A stretch of 64,000 nucleotides of DNA, from the NCBI RefSeq assembly GCF_021134715.1, contig NC_060021.1, forward strand, positions 3,596,001-3,660,000, in the 5' to 3' direction. The position numbers were made by a program, and so were the translations under genes. Positions 45,515 through 57,115 of this stretch are shown piece after piece (the stretch's first letter is position 1; every line of letters starts with the position of its first letter). A model generated the notes under the pieces. The model was given only the letters and a program-made list of their open reading frames with translations. It made no database searches and was not told the origin of the DNA. This stretch comes from Daphnia pulex (taxonomy: Eukaryota > Arthropoda > Branchiopoda > Diplostraca > Daphniidae).

Positions 45515-46512
45515 ATGAAGACCTCAGTAAGTCAATTATAATCAACTATATCGCATCTCCTAGAACGATTAACAGATGGAATTATTTGCAACATTTCCCA
45601 AAGGTTGTCGTCGTCGTCTTGATGGCCTGTGCCGCCGTCTCTGCCCAGATCCCTGCCGGTTGGAACTACAATCAAGACTACAATCCATTCCTTTACTACC
45701 CATTCACCGCACAACCAGCGCCCGTTCAAGAAACGGCCGAAGTAGCCGCCGCCCGTGCCGCTCACTTGGCAGCCCACACTTCCGCCGGAGGATCCAGCAG
45801 GGTGGTCGCCGTTCAACCTGTTCCTGTTGTTTGGGGACAACCAGCAGGTGCCGTTTTGGACACTCCCGAAGTTTGGGCCGCCAAAGTTGAACATTACCGC
45901 GCCCACTCGGCCGCCGCCGCTGCCAACGGAGTCGTCTCGACTCTTGCGCCTCTTCCGGTGGTCAGTTGGGGAGTCCCTCAGCCCGTCCAAGACACTCCCG
46001 AAGTAGCAGCTGCTCGTGCCGCCCACTTGGCAGCCCACGCCACCGCCCGCGGTAAAAGATCCGTCCAGCAGCAGGACACACCCGAAGTGATGGCCGCCAC
46101 CCTCGAGCATTACCGGGCCTACAACGCCGCCACTGCAGCCAACGGAATCATGGCCTTCCTGCCCGCCAGATACGCCAACATGCCATTCGGTATGCCCCAA
46201 CAGGTCCAGGAGACTCCCGAAGTGGCGGCAGCTCGTCGTGCTCATTTGGCAGCTCACGCTCACGCCGCCGCCCAAGTAGCGAAAGTGGTGGTTCTCGTTC
46301 AGCCGCTTCCATCAGCAGTGGTCGTTGCCAATCAGCAACTCGCCAACTCTGTTGCTGCTGCTACAAATGGAGTCATTGCGACTCTGCCTAATATCCTTCC
46401 TTTGGCAAACTGGAATGCTCCCCCTCATCCCGTCCAGGACACCCCCAAAGTTCATGCCGCTAAAATGGCCTTTTTCCGCGCATTTCACGAAGCCACCGTT
46501 CGGTCTGGTTAA
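45515..46512 (+). CDS. Secreted cuticle protein with DTPEVAAARAAH repeats
   Basis: Two exons join in phase 0: 45515-45526 (ATGAAGACCTCA, donor gtaagt) and 45604-46512. A four-codon first exon that supplies only the start of the signal peptide is the usual plan of arthropod cuticle genes. The joined start MKTSVVVVVLMACAAVSAQ is a clear signal peptide. The mature chain of about 290 residues has six or more repeats of the arthropod 18-residue motif (QETAEVAAARAAHLAAH, LDTPEVWAAKVEHYRAH, QDTPEVAAARAAHLAAH, QETPEVAAARRAHLAAH and others), with Ala/Pro/Val linkers. It has no R&R chitin-binding domain. Likely role: structural protein of the exoskeleton. The relic at 41281 carries the same motif, so a cuticle cluster once existed here. 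Confidence 0.9.
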
Positions 46513-47652
46513 ATTTCCCATTACTATCCATATATAACCAAAAAACACTCACTTTTAATTACTTCAATCAAACTAACATACCTGATGATCATCAATGCCA
46601 TTTTTTTTTAAATAGCTTTTCCACATGAACATCCCATGTGATGTCATATTACATCCTCTTATTTAGCCATATTATATCTCAAGAAATATAAATAATTTTG
46701 TTGTCAACATACTTTTATCGTTTTCCCATTTTTTCTTACGAATTCGTCTTTATGAATAACGTAGGAATACAACGTATTGTATTTGCTCATTTTCGTTTGA
46801 TACAATTGCTTTGGTAACCCAATTTAGACTTAACATGCACACTACTATGTTTAAACTTCGGTATAGTATTCTCACAAATTCTTCGTGCGCATGCAGATTA
46901 TCCAAAACGTGCGCACTTGTACCGCCGTTATATAATAACACTAGAACAAGGATATTACTTAATGTATACTACGAAGTGTTAAATATTGTAACTATTTACA
47001 ATAACTACAAATCCTGTACAAATCAGCGACATTTTTCCTAAATTAACTTTATGTTTATACCTCCGAAGATAAACCAAGAGAAGCTGTCGCGTAACCGCGT
47101 AACCATAAAATTCGATTCTGCCACAAGACACTTGCTTCGTCAGGAGACAGCAGTAGTGTGTTGAAATTATTACCGTGTTATTACACACGGCGGCGTTGCA
47201 TAAAACCTGTTCCTAATTTCCACGGCAATAATAGCCACCATTTAGATTCTGTTTTATGTCTGGCTTTAGTGGACGAGACGTATTGCTGCAATTGGCTCGC
47301 ATAATGTTTTGTAATAAAACAACGCGGGAAAGACAAGCAGCCGAAGCAGCCTATAGTTAGTAGTGAAATAAACGTTAGATTAAAATCACCAGACGTATTT
47401 ATCAAACGTATAAAACTACTAGCCTACTATATATCCGTATTACCATACTACCGCATTCTACTTATTATATGTAGATACATAAATGTTCGACGCAAACGCA
47501 ACTGTGCAATAAAAGGCGGCGCGCTTCAACATATAATGGCATCGTATAAACGAACCATCTCCAGCTAAAGCAATATACGTTTGCGATAAAATAATGTGAC
47601 ACAATACGACGACGAAGGGAATGGGCGATTTGCTTAATCAACGTTAATCGAG
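46513..47652. other. Intergenic between cuticle gene and annexin
   Basis: AT-rich; I see no gene, RNA or repeat unit that stands out. Confidence 0.4.
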
Positions 47653-47660
47653 TATAAAAG
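47653..47660 (+). promoter_or_regulatory. TATA box of the annexin gene
   Basis: tataaaag at 47653-47660 is followed about 20 bp later by an initiator-like ccatcgcagt, giving a leader of about 40 bases before ATG 47717. Confidence 0.55.
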
Positions 47661-47716
47661 AAATACTCCATCGCAGTAGGTAGCCGTTACAGGATTTTCC
47701 CCGCCCAACTCCAGTC

Positions 47717-49302
47717 ATGAGGATTTTACTCATTTCCTTCATTTTGTCGTCTGCTGGGATTGTCTTCGGTCAAGTAAAATCAATGCGCGAGAGGATTACT
47801 AATTTTAATGAGTCTATTGTTCAATTGAGTGTTGATTTCCCAATGTAGGATTTACCCACTTTAGTGCCGGTTGACCCCTTCGATCCAAATGGAGACGCCG
47901 CTCGACTATTCGACGCCATCGACGGATGGGGAACCGACGAGGATAAGATCGTCAGCGTCCTTTGCTATCGAGTTGCATCCCAACGTGACGCAATCACGAC
48001 TACTTACAACAGTCAACATGGTGTAATAAAGATTGAAAATTTTAATTAAATAGCATCAGCATCGCTTATTAGCCTGAACTTGACTTGAACATATTTTTTT
48101 ATGATTTTTAAATCAGAGTTTAGCTGACGATCTCAAGTCTGATTTGTCCGGAAGCTTTCAGACTCTAGCGATCATGCTCACGCACAGTATGGTCAAATTT
48201 TTGTCCATCGAATTGTACGAGACAATGGCTCGGTCAGGAACGGACGAGACTTCGCTAACTGAAATCGTTATGAGTCGGTCTAATGCGGAGCTGGCGGAAG
48301 TCAGATCGTTTTACGTCGATTGTAAGTATCATCAGCCGACTAAAACTTAAGTGCTTTATTGGTGGTCTTAATGCCCACAAATTTGTACTGGAAATGTCTA
48401 GACTGGTTGTTTTGTTCCATTTATTTGTAGTTTATGGCCATTCGCTTGTGTCAGATATCGAGAGCGATACATGCTGCGCCTATCAACAGCTTATTATTCA
48501 AATGGCAGAGGTATGTTGAAACTGATTAGTAATAAATGTAATAAACCGTATCCCACTTCCGACATTATTGTAGGGGCAAAGGGACGAAAGCAACGTAGTG
48601 AACATGACATTAGTTCAAGAAGATGTTGTGGCTTTGTACGAAGCAGGTACATTCGCTAAGAAATTATTATTTTACTAATATGTAGCTCTTTGTTACTAAT
48701 TCAAGAAAATGTTTGGTTACTGTAATTAGGCCCGGCGATAGAAGAAACCGACGAGGTTGTTTACGTCAACATTTTTTCCCTGCGCAACTTTGTCCACCTC
48801 AACGAAGTCGCCATTCTTTACGAGGCCACTTACGAAACTTCACTTACCACCGTTGTGACAACCGAGTTCACCGGAAACGAAATTGCAAATGCGCTCGTCT
48901 CCATTTGTAAGATTAACTTTTCCAACCTAAGAAATATTTTATGAAATGTACAAAAATTTGCTTTTACAATAAGTGCAATATAGTCGAGACAAGGCCAGGT
49001 ACTTTTCTGAGAGATTTCACGCATCTATTGCGGGAGCAGGAACCGCCGACCGCGATCTGATGCGACTCACAGTCAGTCGCTGCGAGACCGATCTCGGAAA
49101 CATTAAAAGTGCTTACCAGACCGTTTATGGTGAATCACTCAGTAACGCTGTATCTGTGAGTATATTTTTTTATAAATTGGCGATACAATATTTTCAAAAT
49201 TATTATTTAAATGTGTTTATATCAATTAATTCGTCTGTTTGTGAACAACAGAAAGATACGTCTGGGTCCTACCGCACAGCTTTACTGGCCTTGATAGGCT
49301 AA
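47717..49302 (+). CDS. Annexin with an N-terminal signal peptide
   Basis: Eight exons fit exactly: 47717-47773, 47849-48022, 48117-48321, 48431-48510, 48574-48646, 48730-48906, 48974-49155 and 49252-49302, giving 332 residues. Annexins bind acidic phospholipids with calcium through four repeats of about 70 residues. Here repeat 1 has DGWGTDEDKI (residues 44-53), repeat 2 RSGTDETSL, repeat 4 GAGTADRDL with LTVSRCETDLGNI; repeat 3 (AIEETDEVVYVN) has lost the GxGT loop. The first exon codes for MRILLISFILSSAGIVFGQ, a typical cleavable signal peptide, while most annexins have none and leave the cell by other routes. The signal sits alone in exon 1, so exon gain is plausible. Likely an extracellular membrane- or matrix-binding annexin. 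Confidence 0.93.
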
Positions 49303-49807
49303 AAGACACGCCCGCGCCCATGGCCAAATTATTTGTCTCAAGGAAATTGGTTTCACTTCGCTTGATGTAGTTAACTTTATGGCAATATATCCCTTGTTTT
49401 AGAAAGGCATAAGTATATCCATTCCTCATAACCTGTACTGCACCTAGTTATGTGGGTTGGAATCGTCCAAGTAAAGAGAAAAATAAAACGAAAAAACAAA
49501 ATTAATCATCCTTTAATTGCCTCGTGAAATACCGGTAATGAACTCAAGAAATAATTTAAAAAAAATTGCTTTCAATGTATGGTTTTTCAACACACGTCTC
49601 ATTCAAAAATTAGTCGCAGGAACATTTCTTGATAGCGAATTAGCGATTCAACTTACAGTCATTTTCTCATTGAAAAGAACTCGTAAAAAGTAAAGAATGG
49701 CCAAAGAATGCTTATCACAAGTTTATATGTCATCATGTTCGTAATCTAGTAACATCTAAAAGGCAGATAACTACGTATACACTTATACAGCACTACGCTG
49801 CACTACC
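49303..49807. other. 3' flanks of annexin and nuclease genes
   Basis: This holds the poly(A) signal aaataaaacg near 49482 for the annexin. No further gene is visible. Confidence 0.4.
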
Positions 49808-51269
49808 CTATGCATGCAAAGATCGATACGCAAAAAGACACACCAGAGTAACGACACTGATATAAGCGTTCGTGATTATGGAGCTGGCAGCGTTGACACC
49901 GAAAAGAGGAACGTCCAAGTCTGGAGCGTAAGCAATAGCCTTGTGCAAATCAGCAGCCGAGCAGCAGAATGTGTAACCTTTGGAAATTTCGGTTAACTCT
50001 GGAAGGGCTGCCTTCACCCAAGGAATCTGATCACAAACGTCGGGGCAGATGATGTCTTCCGATTTCACCGGGTTCAAATAAGGACTGTTGATGCCAATAA
50101 CTGCGGTGGCAGTATTCGAGATGGGCTCATGAATAAGTTTCCAGTAGTATTTCGGTGCCGGGATTAAGCCGTTGTTACTTCCGTCAAAGGCCAAATAAAT
50201 GTTTTTCGGAACGCCTTTGATGTCGACCAAAGTCATGACGGAAAATGTTCCAGTGTAAATCGTCAAATCCACTTGGCGAGCAAAGGCCTCGTTGCGGATA
50301 CCTTCCTCCAGTAATCTACCACGTTCAAAATCAATGATTGATTCATTTGAAATAATATTAAATGAGGACTATTCCGCGATCGCAAATTACCTCCAATTTC
50401 CACCGTTGAAGGTCTGGAATTGTGGCGCCGCATTCATAAAGTAGAAGCTAGCGCGTTGACTGTCGGCATCGATGAAATCTCCATTGGGAGCCAAATGCCC
50501 CCGCGACAAAAAGTATTGCGTTTTGGGCTTGATGTAAAAGGTAGCCAATTCTCTGGATCCCAAAATTTGAGCCAGCGTCTCGGTTTGTTTTGCTTGGGTG
50601 TACAGCTGGTTGACGTTCAGTCCGGGGTAATAACCGTCTTGGCTGAAGGTCGGCCGCTGACTTTTCCTATCGCCAGCGTTGGCTGAGCGGCCGTACACGG
50701 TGTTGTTGGAGTAGTAATTCAGAGCCAAGTCCTTATCGTGGCACATGTCGTAAAGCGAGATGAATTGATCGCCAAATTGATATCCGGTTTTAATCAAAGC
50801 GCCCTTTCCGTTTGCGCACGATCTCGGCTTCTCTACCAAAATTTCACTATTTACTTTCTTGCAACCTAGGGCAGCGTAGGGCAGCTCCGTCCCGTTGGTG
50901 AGTAGCAGATTTGAATTGGAATTGCAAGTCATCGGATTCTGCCCCAAATTGGTTGCTTTCATAACGTTCCCGGTGCCGAAACAGCTGACGGTCACTCTCT
51001 GACCTTCTGCCAGGCTGATGACTCTGGCGGTGCCCTGCATCACAGGCATTACAATTTTCAGATTTTCATCTACTATGTGAGGAGGATAAGTAGGGGAACT
51101 TGTGTCCAGGTTGAATTGGCACCCTGTCAACGCAATGAAATAATAATGGTCAATCGTTTGATTTGACAATATCTCATCTAAACTCACCTGCATTTTGTTG
51201 AGAATAGACGGGACGAACGCTCACCTGTGCCGATAAGAAAAGGAAGGCGAATTTCAAAGCAAGATCCAT
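49808..51269 (-). CDS. Secreted or tethered DNA/RNA non-specific endonuclease
   Basis: Three exons, 51188-51269, 50391-51123 and 49808-50315, give 440 residues with phases 1 and 2 matching. MDLALKFAFLFLSAQVSVRP starts a signal peptide. The catalytic His block reads FLSRGHLAPNGDF (His about 237); the family's DRGH has Ser in place of Asp here. FNGGNWRLLEEGIRNEAFAR carries the metal-binding Asn. The order and the His-to-Asn spacing match the DNA/RNA non-specific endonuclease family, which in shrimp and crab includes digestive duplex-specific nucleases. The C-terminus ends with a hydrophobic run (ITNAYISVVTLVCLFAYRSL), suggesting a GPI or membrane anchor. Likely extracellular nucleic acid digestion or defence. 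The Asp-to-Ser change may lower or alter activity. Confidence 0.9.
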
Positions 51270-52008
51270 TTTCCTGCACCGGGGTGTAATTTATAATTCA
51301 ACGGTCTTCAAAGATTTTGTCCCTTTTTGTCTCTAAAGAATCTGTTGTGGAAATGTTTACTCGCGCTTCATTTTTATTGCGTTTTATTTTGAGTCCAAGA
51401 TAAAACGTTATCGCTTATTTTATCTATCTTTGTCCGCCGTGACCACATTGATAGAATTTCGAAGAGAGTTGTTTGCTTTGCACAGGTAGGATTGCACAAG
51501 TTCAATGGCGGGATCCAACAAACATTCACTATGCATGGAGTTATCATGCTGGGCGAGCGCAAACACATCAAAGGCAAGGACCATTTTGAAAGCCATTTTT
51601 ATCAATGCGTTACCAAAGAAAAGTGAACTGAAAATTCCTTTTTTCATTGTTAAGTCAAAGTTTTTTTGTTTTTTGTTTTTTGTTTTTGTTTTTTTTTTCC
51701 GGCGCGGTAACATAGTCAATATTTGTGATGAAATTTGGAAATGTCATTATTGGAGGACTATTAAGGAATAATATAGCTTGTACTCTCAGCTTAAGTTTGC
51801 CAAAATAATTGAACTGAAAAGTAAGTCTTAGCCAATTTATATTTTAAATAGTAAAACTTCCACTAATAAATACTTTGAAATTGTATAACATGCATAGCAA
51901 AAAGTCAATAAAGTTGAAGCGATAAAAACAATTGGAAGCTCCAAAAGGGAAGAATGATAAATAATGAAATCGACCCACGGACGACTAGATAACCCCACGA
52001 CTCATAAA
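51270..52008. other. Intergenic between nuclease and metallopeptidase
   Basis: This holds the nuclease promoter (a TATA-like ttataaatt on the minus strand near 51290) and an A/T-run stretch at 51660-51700. I see no gene. Confidence 0.4.
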
Positions 52009-53709
52009 TCAAATTGACTGAGGGGGGATCAAGGACGCATTGAGATTCAGTTTGTGAGTTACAATCTTGCCTGTGACGTCCTGTATCAGCACAGAAGGCT
52101 GAATGACATCTTTCACGTCAAACAAGCTTAAACAATAGCGATGAATTTTGGTTGGATTTTTGGTAAAATCCCAGTATTTGACGAGGCGATCGTCCTCTGT
52201 GTGAAGCTCGATGAGGCGAAGTCCATTTGGAACCTTTACTTCTAGTCCAATGATTTGGACAGGGCCCTTGTCTTCCAGCTGACGACATTCTCTGAACCAA
52301 CTGTTGGTTTAAAAAAAATAATAAAAAAAAAATAAACATGATTTTAGTATCATACAAAAACCAGATAGCATATCGTTATTTACGGATGGCCGGAGAGCAA
52401 AACAGCAGCCGATCGGTGGAAGTAGGCTTTTCCGTCTCGATCCCATTCTTTATATTCCTTATCGTTCCCCATTGACCGAAACCCAAAACTGACGGACGTG
52501 ACTTTTGTTGGAGGTCGAGCACGAACGGAAATTTCTTGGCCACCACAGCAGGTTCTCCCCGTCGTTTCAACTGCGATATCAATGGATATAGAAAATAATT
52601 TTTTAGAATCTAGAATTGGATGACGGCGATAGTATACCTTTTTGTTGACGCCTGGGTTGAGGATTTCCAACGGTAAAGAAGAGATCGAGCTCTTCAAACC
52701 CTCTAGCCATAACTCCAAAATCTGAGTGGACTAGATCAAACACATGTCCCATTTCGTGCAGAGCTGCTCCTAGTGTCGTTGCATAACAGCCCCCTAAAGT
52801 TCCCCTATCATCAAAAGATGCAGAATATATTGGGGTTTATTTCAATTAATTAATCTACCATTATCAATCAGTTATTTACCTGAAACCACTGTCATCCAAA
52901 AGGGATGAGTCTATAGGAATGGGTCTTGTTAGACAAGATACTACACTGCTTACATCAGGAGCCCAGCTGTGTAAGCCTGATGAGCCAACCATTGCCAAAT
53001 GCCCCCTTCCGCAGGCGACATAACCTTTGATTTCATTTGATTCCCTGAAATACTCGGTGCAACTAAGGAATGCTAAAACTTTGACCCCTTGAGCAAATAT
53101 TCCTTTACCTAAGAGTTCCCTTGCAGTCATGCTCCAAATACCCTCGCTTGTGCAGGAGAAAAATTCTTCCTTGCTGTGTTGACTATAAAACACCTCACAG
53201 ACTTCCTTCTCGTCTTGTGTAGAGATACTAAATGTCTTCCTTCCTAGACCTAACTCATAGAGCCTTTCAGTGACCAAACATTGCAATAGTTTAACACCTG
53301 TTAGAATTCTTTTGCAAGCTGACTCTGCTGAATTTGAACATGGTTTGACAGATTGAAATTCTCCCAACTCTCCCCTGGGCACAATATAGAGAAGCTTTAA
53401 AACTTTATCACATAGACTTGACTTCCTTTCCAGAGTTAAACTACACTGCCCTAAATGTAGATCATTATCATAAATAATATGGAGAAAATTGAGGCCTAAT
53501 TTCAATTCGATAATGCACTTGAATCGACCTTCTTGGACGTTAAACTCAAACACCTCACTTGCTATTGAAACGGAGATTTTACTATTCAACAAGGCTTTAC
53601 AACAATTTTCCTGGCAAGTTACTATCCCTTTCAAAAAGATAACTGAATGTTCAAAGGTTTCTCTAGAACCAACATTATCTAAACTAATGTCGACCGAGTG
53701 CATCGACAT
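52009..53709 (-). CDS. Zinc metallopeptidase, YIL108W-like family
   Basis: Four exons, 52880-53709, 52638-52804, 52384-52570 and 52009-52300, join in phase into 491 residues. Exon 2 holds the zinc site LGAALHEMGHVFDLVHS (HExxH at residues 293-297), followed by GVMARGFEELDLFF, which may supply the third ligand. Later blocks are WDRDGKAYFHRSAAVLLSGH and HPWFRECRQLEDKG. This pattern fits the putative peptidase family named after yeast YIL108W (PF12044), whose substrates are unknown. There is no signal peptide or membrane segment, so it is probably cytosolic. The start ATG 53709 lies only 450 bp from the start of DCAF12 on the other strand, so the two may share a promoter region. Confidence 0.85.
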
Positions 53710-54159
53710 TTTACTAAAATCCCGAATAACGTGAAATCAACCGTTAAAACTGGCTGTCAGACTGCTGTCACGGAAAAGCAGACAATGTTTACTTCGTACA
53801 TCCGTACTAGTATTAAGGCCACCAAGGTTATTCTTGACAAGCTATGCAGCGACATCTATTTTTTTTTATTTTCAATAATATTTTCATGAAAACTGAATAA
53901 TGAAAGCAATACTGAGTCGTATGTGAAAATTATGAAATATATATTTCCTTTAATGGCTCCTGTTATAAGTAAAGCAAAAATTATGAGGTTACTCTATGAA
54001 AAGTAAATGATGTTAGAAGTAAAAGGTTTGGCCTTCATGTTTTAATGCCCCAATCAGCTGATAAGTTTCTCTCGACTGAACTGACAACTAGTCACAATAA
54101 CAAAAAACAACGTCTGTTGTGTTTTGTATCTCTTTGGCTTATTCTGCGAGGACGGAATA
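53710..54159. promoter_or_regulatory. Shared upstream region of metallopeptidase and DCAF12
   Basis: This is a 450-bp gap between two divergent start codons. No TATA motif is obvious on either side, which fits housekeeping promoters. There is no gene inside. Confidence 0.4.
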
Positions 54160-55987
54160 ATGGCACGAGTGGTGAAGAAAGCCGTTTACGGAACGTTACC
54201 AAGCAGTGTTCGAGTGCAGCAACCCTCACAAAGAGATTCTAGCAGAATTAATCCTGTGCAAAACAATATCAATTTGGATAGGGAAGATTCACAGTCAGAA
54301 AGCAGCTCTTCGTCTGGTAACAGTTCGGTCGAGTGCAGTCCAAGGCGAAGGGACGAATTCTTACGTTATGAAGATAGTGACGAAGAAGAAACGTATCCTA
54401 CTTCTAGCAAAATCTCACACAGTTTTGTTGATCTGGTATCACAGCGCTCCCTGGGGCATGGTCACCCTGCTAGTGTTAATTGGGAATATGGAACAAGACA
54501 TTTACTTACAAATGGAAATTTCAGGTTAATTTTTTTTCATTATTAGCACAATAAGATCATCAATACTCATTTGAGTGTTAATTTTAGGGAACATCAAATT
54601 CAGCTGGGCGAGATGAACAAAATCTTCTGCTCTCAGTGGCTTAACGGGCACCAGATTGTCTTTGGTTCAAAATGCAATAGGGTAAATCAATCATTCAAAT
54701 AATTACTAATCCATTTAAATATTTTCAATAATTTTCCTGTGCCCCACTTGATTTCCAGTTATCGGTGTATGACCTCAATAAGAAGGAATTGTTTTCCATA
54801 CCACTTTTGAGAAGCCTGCAGAACAGACAACCTGAAAGTCAATGTGGTATCCATGCGTTGGCTATCAACCCTTCCCAGACTGTTCTGGCCACAGGCGCAG
54901 AAAACACTAATGACATCGCCTTTTATTCGTTACCGACTTTTGATCCGCTCGCCATCGGAGAGGTATCTATTCATTCCTTTCTCTTTAGAAATACCCTGCG
55001 GGGTGTTTTTATTTACATATGGAGCACACTTACCATTTTTGTGCTAAATTGTGAACTTTTAGGGTGCGCACAGTGACTGGATGTTCGACCTTAAATGGCT
55101 GGATGACTGTTTCCTCGTTTCGGGCTCGAGAGACACGAAGATGGCCTTGTGGAAGCTGGAGGATGTGTATCATCCAACAGTGATTAATTTCAAAGCTCTG
55201 GCCGTCAAACGTTGCAAAACGGCAGAAAAAGTGCGGGCGTTGGCTTTCAATAAAAGGGACGTAGAAATCGCCGCTCTTAGTCTTAACGGCTACATTCATT
55301 TGTGGAAGGCTGATACTTTCAAACAAGTAAGTCTCCGTTTAATTAATTCCTATCGGAAAACTTGTAATATAACTTTGCAAATTTTTAGACGGGGTCACAA
55401 AAACTACACTACGGAATGGAGAACGTCTGTCTTGGATACCAAGAAGAGCGCAACCTGTACGCTGTCGGTTCCCGCTCTCACACGACCATATTGGACGCTC
55501 GCAGTCTTCAGCAAATCCAAAATAAAAATATAGCTTCTCTTTATCCTACTTGTGGTAACTTTCTCGAATTTTCAAACCTATCCTAATGTCATGTTACTAA
55601 TATCGTGTTAAACTAGGCATCCGATCCGTCAGTTTTCGTGGGGACATTTTGACAATTGGGACGGGAACTGGATCGATCCTGTTCTACGATTTGCGGACTT
55701 CTAAGTACATGCTTTATAAAGATACGACTAGAGAAATTGTCTTTAAAACGAATACCGGCTGGGTGGTACGTATCAATCTGTACCATTTACTTGGACTAGT
55801 ATAACAGATTTGTTGTTATCTATTCTGTGTTACGATGTAGGCAGCAGACGACTCCCCCCAGGTCATGGCACGTTACACACCTGCCATTTACACTCACTGC
55901 TACGATGGAAGTGGAACTAGGCTCTTTGCAGCTGGCGGACCATTGGCGGTTGAACGCCGAGGCAACTATGCAGCCGTCTGGAGTTGA
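54160..55987 (+). CDS. DCAF12: DDB1- and CUL4-associated factor 12
   Basis: Seven exons, 54160-54524, 54588-54681, 54759-54962, 55063-55326, 55389-55554, 55617-55765 and 55841-55987, give 462 residues, close to the usual length of about 450. DCAF12 is the substrate receptor of a CUL4-DDB1 ubiquitin ligase that recognises C-terminal Glu-Glu/Glu-Leu degrons. The N-terminus is basic, then Ser/Glu-rich. WD repeats are visible: [59 protein letters not shown] and [20 protein letters not shown]. The C-terminus [20 protein letters not shown] ending GNYAAVWS is the family hallmark. All splice sites are GT-AG and phases match. Confidence 0.95.
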
Positions 55988-56270
55988 TTTCGAAATAAAT
56001 GCCAAAACCGTGCCGTCGAGATCTCTTTACAAAATCATCTCACACAACACACGCGCCAGTCGATTTATTATTATTACCTTTCATTCTGTCTTGTTAACTC
56101 TATTCTCTTATTTCTCTTTTCTTTCATCCTATACTATTGAAGAATTTAGGGGAAAATTTTAGTACAATAACAGAGAACGTTGTTATATTGACATTAACTT
56201 ATGAATTATCAAATTGTTGATTTGGTGAAAATAAAGCTGCTAACAAAGTGACGTATACGTTGCTTTTTCA

Positions 56271-57115
56271 TCATATTTTTATTGCCAATGATAGCCACAG
56301 ATTTAGTCTGTCACCTTCCTCGCCGCAATTTTCAACGGCCCAGAGTTTACTCCGATGCTGTGGGTTAGCTGTCAAAAATTTCTTCAAAACTTGAAAAGAA
56401 AGGATGTTCAAGTCATTTGCGGCTCATGTAACAGTAAAATTTCCACGTTACCTGATTCGAGAGAAACAGAAATAGGTTGACTGAAACCAACATCTTGACC
56501 AGGAAAGTGTACATTTACTAGATCGTCTATCATTGCAGTTCCCCATCCTTGTTTTCTGTAAGCCTTGGAGATGAAAATACCATCCAAAATTGGCATTTCA
56601 AATGGGGGACCTCCATCTTCTTGTAAACCTTAAATTAGCAAAGAACACAGGGAAAAATATGAATAACAGCAGAGATTGGGATGATGAAGGAATAACAAAT
56701 TAAAGAAACCTTTCAGTCTGACGATATAGAATCCAATTGCATCTTGATTTATTAAAAGCAACTTAACAAGGGTTTGCTTTTTTGGAGGGCATTTGTACAA
56801 AGTCTCCCTTTGAGAAATATCTGGTGGTTCATCAGACTTATGAAATGCAATGAGACTTTGGAGCTTTCTCCAGTCTTCTTCCGTTCTACACTATCAACAT
56901 CACATAGGGGGTAAGCAAAAATGTAATAATGAAATGTGAATATGATTAAATGAAAACAAAAAAAATTACAAATCTATTTAGCCAAATAATCAAAACTCTC
57001 TTTGTTTTTAGTATTGGCCTAATCAGAGACTATGTACCTCTTGAATCATGTAAATGTTTATATTGACATTACCTACCTGGACCCATCCATTGTCCTGCTT
57101 CACATCTGTAGTCAT
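56271..57115 (-). CDS. FAM169-like (GNAT-fold) short protein
   Basis: Four exons, 57077-57115, 56710-56890, 56452-56628 and 56271-56389, give 171 residues with matching phases. The joined start reads MTTDVKQDNGWVQCRTEEDW. The central part has DAIGFYIVRLK, then PILDGIFISKAYRKQGWGTA and MIDDLVNVHFPGQDVGFSQP, which resemble the GNAT-like core of FAM169A/B, where the R-x-x-G-x-G loop (here RKQGWG) would bind acetyl-CoA. SKLWAVENCGEEGD and LNLWLSLAI end it. Vertebrate FAM169A is much longer; this copy is only the core domain. No enzymatic activity is established for the family. It converges tail to tail with DCAF12, 283 bp apart. Confidence 0.75.

Noticed and set aside
45532-46275. Minus-strand open frame of 247 codons, Gly/Val-rich
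   Set aside because: It is the complement of the Ala/Pro-rich cuticle exon, which has splice sites, a signal peptide and the motif repeats.
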